This document shows positions 59,587 to 64,000 of a stretch of 64,000 bases of DNA, in pieces. The stretch's first letter is position 1. Every line of letters starts with the position of its first letter. The notes below the pieces were generated by a model. The model was not told where the DNA came from, ran no database searches, and saw only the letters and a list, made by a program, of their open reading frames with translations. Origin of the DNA: Dyella dinghuensis (lineage in GTDB: Bacteria; Pseudomonadota; Gammaproteobacteria; Xanthomonadales; Rhodanobacteraceae); the NCBI RefSeq assembly GCF_003977615.1, contig NZ_RYZR01000008.1:186001-250000 (forward strand), in the 5' to 3' direction. The position numbers and the translations under genes were made by a program.

Positions 59587-62500
59587 ATGCCACCAATCAA
59601 ATCGCGCCGCTCATCGTCCTTTCTCACTTCTCTCATCTGGTTCGCACCTGGACTGATCATGGCGGGTATCTCCGCTGCGATCGGCGCGCATCCGTTGACG
59701 CTGATACCGCTGCTCCTGGCCAACACGCTGACAATGGCAGCGGTTTGTCATGCCATCGGTTTCGATCCTGAACCGGATTTCATAAGCACCGTGGTTCGCC
59801 GTGGCGGCGCGCATCTGGCGATGTTCACCTGCTACGCCGCGCTGGTGTTCCTGCTGATTGCGTGGCCGATGTTGCTCTTCAGTCAGCACCCGACGTTGGG
59901 CGCGAGCCTGCTGCTGGCGGCGGCGCTCGTCGTAGCGCTAATGGTGCTGTGGCGTTTGTGGCCTGCCTTTGCGCTGGCTTTTGTCTGGGACGACGCTTAC
60001 CCCGCACACGGCAAGCACGAAGGCTCATGGCTGTTTACGGCGACTGCGCGAAGCGTAGCGTTCGGACGTCACCTCTCGCGCGAAGAACATTTCTTCAGTC
60101 ATTTTCTGCCGAGCGCACTGTCGCTGCTCGTGCTTTCCTTTGCGGCGATCGCGCTGAGCGGCCTTTACGGCATTCTTCCCTCGGAAATGCGCACCGCCGC
60201 GCTGGTGCTGTACGCCGTGATCGTGATGCCTGTCGGTTGCCTGGTCATTGCCAACCGCACGTTGCGCGTGATGTTGAGCGAAGGCCGTCCGCGCCGCCAG
60301 AACGCGTCTCGCAAGACAGCTGCGCCGATCGTCGCAGCCGTCGCTCCCACCTTGAGTGAAAAAGAACGTATCGCAGGTACACCGGAACAAGCCGACGCGT
60401 TACTCGCTGCGACACGTCAAGGCGATATCGCGCGCGCGCTGGCATTGGTCGAGGCAGGCGCCAATCCGAATACCGGTCCCGAAGCCGACGACCGCGATCA
60501 GCGTCCCGTATTGATGCTGGCCGCGCTGCTGCCTGATCCACAGCTGTTACGTGCACTGATCATCAAAGGTGCAGACGTCAATCGCGCCAGCGGTGGCCTC
60601 ACCCCTTTGCTGGCCGCGACGCGCGACAGCTGGCACGGCCGTCCGGACGCGGTGATGACACTGCTCGCCAACGGCGCCAGCCCACTAGTGGCCGATGCAG
60701 ATGGCAATACACCGCTGCACGGCGCCGTACTCACGGGCGAACCTACCGTTGCAGCGATGCTGCTGGACGCAGGCGCCTCGGTGGATGCGGTCAACAGCAC
60801 CGGTGCTTCGCCGTTATCCATCGCATGCCGTGCGGCAAATTGGCCGCTGGTGGAATTCCTTCTGGAGCGTGGCGCGAAGACGTCGCCCGCACAGGGCGAG
60901 CCTGCATTGGTGGCTGCGTCAGGTATCACGGACGACGACAAGACCGGCGTAAAAATGCTGCTCAAGCATCGTGCCGCCGTGAACGGCGTCGATGCCAAGC
61001 AACGTAGTGCATTGATGGTCGCCGCCGCCGAAGGACACGAACACATCGCGCGCGCACTGCGCGCAGCCGGCGCCGATGTGAACCTGGCCGACCGTCACGG
61101 CAGCACGGCACTCATGGAAGCCGCGCGCGCGGGCGCCGACGGCATCGTGCAGCTGCTGGCCGAAGCGCACGTCAATGCGTTGGCGCGCGATCATCACGGT
61201 CGCGATGCGCTCACACTTGCTTGCCAGTCGCCGCACGCCAAGGCCGAAACGGTGCGCACACTGATCGCACTGGGCGCAGACCCGAAAACAGTAGGCACTG
61301 ATGAACGCAGCGCGCTGGATCATGCTGCAGCCAGCGGACGATGGGATCTCGTCGCGTTGCTCGATCCGAACACGCCACTGCCCGCCAGCCTCAACCTCGA
61401 CGCTATTTCCGAAGGCGCCGACACACCCGCACATCTGCTGGACGCACTGCGCTTCGGGCATTGGGCGGTCGTTTCCAGCTTTACCGCGCGCGTGCGCGAT
61501 TGGTCGCAGTCGCAGCTGGCACAGCTTTATCTGGAACTGGCCGAACCCGGATTGCGCTCTGCACGGCGCTGGTTGCTCGATCACGGCTTGCAGGCTGAAG
61601 CACGTTTGCAGCCGCAACTCATTGACGACCTCGACAGCGATCAGCCCACGCTGCCACCGCTGGGGCTTCGTCTGTTCGACGCCTTGCTTCCGCTGCTTCC
61701 GCAAAGCACGGAAGCGATCGACGATCTGCTCGACGCCGGCGCAAGCCCCGCCGGTGCGGGTCTGCTTGCGCAAGCGCTGGGCCGTTTGCATGGCGCGTCG
61801 TCATCCGCGTCGCTGCCGCTGGCGATGCTCGAACGTGGTGCCGATCCGTTTGGCACGGACGATCGCGAACGCACACCGCTGCACCTTGCCGCCACCAACA
61901 ATCAACCTGCGCTGCTGCAGGCGCTGCTCGCACGCGGATGCGATCCCAATGGCCGCGACAGCAGTGGCCGCACGCCCCTGTTCGCCGCACTTGAATACGG
62001 CGCAGCTGCGTTGCCGCTGGTCCGCGCACTCGTCGCGCATGGCGCGGATGCCGAAGTGGTCGATGCGAATGGCGAAACACCGCTGGGCCTTGCGCTTGAA
62101 CATCCGGAACTGGAACGCTGGCTGGACTGGAATGGCTGGGAACGTCCACGCCGTCCCTTGCGCGCAGACGATCTGATCCACGCCACCAAACACGGCGCCG
62201 GCGTAGCGGTGCAGCGTTTGCTCGAACTGGGTTTCGATGCCGATGCCCGCGATACGCAAGGCGCCACCGCACTATTGCACGCATGTGGCGCAGGTCACCG
62301 CGATATCGCTGTCGCGTTAATGGATGCGCACGCCGATGTCGGCATCAGTGCAAGCAACGGCATGACGGCGCTCGCTGCAGCGGTAGCGGCACGTCGCGAA
62401 CCGCTTGTCGCGTTGCTGCTTGAACGCGGCGCAGTGGTCGATCAGCGTTTGCCCGGCGATGCCACGGCACTCATGGTGGCTGCCGTGCAGGGCTATCCGG

Positions 62501-63042
62501 AGATTGCCGAGCAATTGCTCGAAGCCGGCGCCGATCCCAATGCGGTCGACGCACGCGGTCATAGCGCGCTGCACGCCGCCGCACAATTCGGCTTCGAGCA
62601 GAACGACAGCCTGCGCGCACGACGCCTTTTTGATGCATTGCTCAAGCGCAAGGCCGATCTGAATCTCGCCGACACGGAAGGCAAAACACCGCTGCTGTTG
62701 CTGCTTGGCGCACACCTGCGCCCGGGCAGTCCGTGCGATGCGACACATATCGGCGCTCTGCTACCCGTATTGCTCGATGCCGGTGCGCGCATCGAGCATG
62801 CCGATCAACGCGGTGTGACGGCGCTGCATGCCTGCGCCATGCACGCGTTGTTACCGCCTGCGCGCGTGTTGCTTGCGCGTGGCGCGGACCGTAATGCGGC
62901 CGACGCATTCGGCCGCACCGCGGCAGATGTGGCGCGGCACCTGGGCTTTATCGATATCGCACACGAATTGGCAGCGCGTGGCGGTGCGATTCCCAGCGTG
63001 CGGCAAACGCTGCGCCAACCGGCACAGCCGTCCGATCAATAA
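59587..63042 (+). CDS. Large membrane-anchored ankyrin repeat protein
   Basis: An 1151-residue protein. The first 230 residues hold about six hydrophobic helices (about 15-34, 41-60, 76-95, 101-120, 172-191, 203-222). After a basic linker, ankyrin repeats run from about 265 to 1130 in two blocks: roughly eight repeats to about 590, a spacer without clear repeats (about 600-720), then about nine repeats. Repeat signatures include DGNTPLHGAVLTGEPTVAAMLLDAGASVDAVNS and DARGHSALHAAAQFGFEQN. The anchor with a long cytoplasmic repeat rod suggests a scaffold that binds other proteins at the membrane. No catalytic domain is seen. Confidence 0.85.
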   Translation: MPPIKSRRSSSFLTSLIWFAPGLIMAGISAAIGAHPLTLIPLLLANTLTMAAVCHAIGFDPEPDFISTVVRRGGAHLAMFTCYAALVFLLIAWPMLLFSQHPTLGASLLLAAALVVALMVLWRLWPAFALAFVWDDAYPAHGKHEGSWLFTATARSVAFGRHLSREEHFFSHFLPSALSLLVLSFAAIALSGLYGILPSEMRTAALVLYAVIVMPVGCLVIANRTLRVMLSEGRPRRQNASRKTAAPIVAAVAPTLSEKERIAGTPEQADALLAATRQGDIARALALVEAGANPNTGPEADDRDQRPVLMLAALLPDPQLLRALIIKGADVNRASGGLTPLLAATRDSWHGRPDAVMTLLANGASPLVADADGNTPLHGAVLTGEPTVAAMLLDAGASVDAVNSTGASPLSIACRAANWPLVEFLLERGAKTSPAQGEPALVAASGITDDDKTGVKMLLKHRAAVNGVDAKQRSALMVAAAEGHEHIARALRAAGADVNLADRHGSTALMEAARAGADGIVQLLAEAHVNALARDHHGRDALTLACQSPHAKAETVRTLIALGADPKTVGTDERSALDHAAASGRWDLVALLDPNTPLPASLNLDAISEGADTPAHLLDALRFGHWAVVSSFTARVRDWSQSQLAQLYLELAEPGLRSARRWLLDHGLQAEARLQPQLIDDLDSDQPTLPPLGLRLFDALLPLLPQSTEAIDDLLDAGASPAGAGLLAQALGRLHGASSSASLPLAMLERGADPFGTDDRERTPLHLAATNNQPALLQALLARGCDPNGRDSSGRTPLFAALEYGAAALPLVRALVAHGADAEVVDANGETPLGLALEHPELERWLDWNGWERPRRPLRADDLIHATKHGAGVAVQRLLELGFDADARDTQGATALLHACGAGHRDIAVALMDAHADVGISASNGMTALAAAVAARREPLVALLLERGAVVDQRLPGDATALMVAAVQGYPEIAEQLLEAGADPNAVDARGHSALHAAAQFGFEQNDSLRARRLFDALLKRKADLNLADTEGKTPLLLLLGAHLRPGSPCDATHIGALLPVLLDAGARIEHADQRGVTALHACAMHALLPPARVLLARGADRNAADAFGRTAADVARHLGFIDIAHELAARGGAIPSVRQTLRQPAQPSDQ

Positions 63043-63058
63043 TCCGTGAACGCTTGCG

Positions 63059-64000
63059 TCATGCCGATGTATCGGCATGACGTATTGGCGATGCCGTAGC
63101 GATGCGCGACGGCAATCCACGCCACGCATCGATCACTTCGTCCGGCTTGATCGCATCGACACGCCGACTGCGCGGCGGACCGCCCAGCGCGTGCACAGCC
63201 TCGGGGAAACTTGCGCGCTGCATCCAATGGCTGGGCGCCACCGACCCGAACATTACGACCAGTGGGCAACCCATCGCAGCAGCCAGATGTGCGGGCCCCG
63301 TGTCGACGGAAATCATGCTGTGTGCGACAGCAAGCAACGCTCTCAACCGCGGTAGCGGCAAGTCTCTGGCGACGACTTCGACGTTCGGCTGCGCCATGTC
63401 GGTACGAATGCTTTCCAGATAGTTCGCTTCGGCAGGCGAACCGCACAGCAAAATGCGTGCATCCGGAAGCTTGGCTTGGATCGCAGCAACCACTTTCGCC
63501 CAATTCTCGATCGGCCACGACTTATCGTCGTCGCTTGCCTTGCGCACACCGTTCCAACGCATCGTGCGTTTGTTCGCAGGTTGCATCAACACGAGCGGAT
63601 GACCGGCCAATCCGCGCGCTGCCAACCATCGATCGCAATCGGCACGCTCCTGCGCCGTGATCTCGAAGGCGGGCACGTGACTGCTCGTCGAATTCACGTG
63701 TTCGAATCGGTCGCGAAAAGCGGGCGGCGTGGCATCCGCCAGCGTCAGCAGGTGTTCGATCCAATGCCCCGCTTCGGGTAGCGGAATGTCATTGAGGAAA
63801 ACGCAGTGGTCTTCCGGAATACCGGCGAGTTTCAGCAGCAGACGAATGCGCGCAAGCGAACCTGCCTGCGGCTCGCTGACATAGACGGGCACGTCGCGCA
63901 TCCGTCGCAACGCACGCACGACGCGCCATTGTTCAGGACTGAGCGCAAACGGGCGATGATGCGACAGCAGGCTCATCACACGCGCCACATCCGGCTGATC
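63059..64000 (-). CDS. Glycosyltransferase family 9 (heptosyltransferase-like), cut by window edge
   Basis: 314 codons of a GT9 protein, open to the window edge, so the N-terminus lies beyond 64000. The GT-B C-terminal half is clear: LVLMQPANKRTMRWNG, KSWPIENWAKVVAAIQAKLPDARILLCGSPAEANYLE, and the sugar-nucleotide pocket MISVDTGPAHLAAAMGCPLVVMFGSVAPSHW. These are typical of LPS heptosyltransferases and related transferases. The DTGPAHLAAAMG motif is intact. It is convergent with the ankyrin gene, 16 bases from its end. Acceptor cannot be assigned. Confidence 0.88.
   Translation of the reverse strand, partial: DQPDVARVMSLLSHHRPFALSPEQWRVVRALRRMRDVPVYVSEPQAGSLARIRLLLKLAGIPEDHCVFLNDIPLPEAGHWIEHLLTLADATPPAFRDRFEHVNSTSSHVPAFEITAQERADCDRWLAARGLAGHPLVLMQPANKRTMRWNGVRKASDDDKSWPIENWAKVVAAIQAKLPDARILLCGSPAEANYLESIRTDMAQPNVEVVARDLPLPRLRALLAVAHSMISVDTGPAHLAAAMGCPLVVMFGSVAPSHWMQRASFPEAVHALGGPPRSRRVDAIKPDEVIDAWRGLPSRIATASPIRHADTSA

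Noticed and set aside
1-64000. tRNA, rRNA, CRISPR arrays, insertion sequences and prophage genes
   Set aside because: No cloverleaf with CCA-type end, rRNA segment, regularly spaced repeat array, transposase or phage structural gene was recognised on reading either strand.

Overview
The window looks like chromosomal DNA of a Xanthomonadales gammaproteobacterium, most likely of the Rhodanobacteraceae (Dyella, Luteibacter or Rhodanobacter type). This is inferred from moderately high GC, the tsaD/rpsU/yqeY/dnaG block, the arrangement of the cytochrome aa3 oxidase genes, a PutA without a DNA-binding domain, and many TonB-dependent receptors. No rRNA, tRNA, CRISPR array, prophage or insertion sequence was recognised. 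The left edge cuts gltB and the right edge cuts a family 9 glycosyltransferase.

Layout: 1-4 kb holds the start of gltB, then envC and a C-terminal processing protease. 4-7.2 kb holds a TonB receptor and an EcsC-like protein. 7.2-9.9 kb is a folate/tRNA block: pteridine reductase facing tsaD-folB-folK. 10-15.8 kb is the macromolecular-synthesis region, with rpsU, a large nested inverted-repeat element, yqeY, a DUF1328 peptide, an S41 peptidase, dnaG and a DedA protein. 15.8-24.3 kb carries a CzcCBA-type heavy-metal RND pump and a Na/phosphate cotransporter. 24.5-27.9 kb is mgtA with a long, elaborate leader. 27.9-36 kb is the aa3 oxidase cluster: coxB, coxA, a 60-residue membrane protein, coxC, SURF1, a Sco-like protein, ctaA and ctaB. 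36.5-39.7 kb is putA.

39.8-49 kb is a mosaic of single genes: a thioredoxin-fold protein, an AraC regulator, a GAF histidine kinase, a GH16 glucanase, a DUF2501 protein, and a small regulon of two SDR oxidoreductases and a monooxygenase around an ArsR-type regulator. 49.2-55.6 kb is a co-directional cluster of a parallel beta-helix lipoprotein, a di-haem cytochrome lipoprotein, a TonB receptor and a coniferyl-aldehyde-type dehydrogenase. 55.6-64 kb holds a PIG-V-like mannosyltransferase with a partner, FadL, YcgL, a large membrane-anchored ankyrin protein and the cut glycosyltransferase.

The most interesting signals are mostly not protein-coding. (1) The mgtA leader has a good sigma70 promoter, short upstream ORFs, an intrinsic-terminator hairpin whose outer stem captures a Shine-Dalgarno, and an 84-residue leader ORF. 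(2) The 270-bp nested inverted-repeat element before yqeY has two inner hairpins with complementary apical loops and an outer arm containing the yqeY ribosome binding site. (3) Two matched operators lie at the same position over the promoters of the two SDR units. (4) The beta-helix/cytochrome/TonB receptor/aldehyde dehydrogenase cluster is a candidate for an undescribed surface oxidation pathway. (5) The oxidase cluster lacks ctaG and has a Sco-like protein without the metal-binding histidine.
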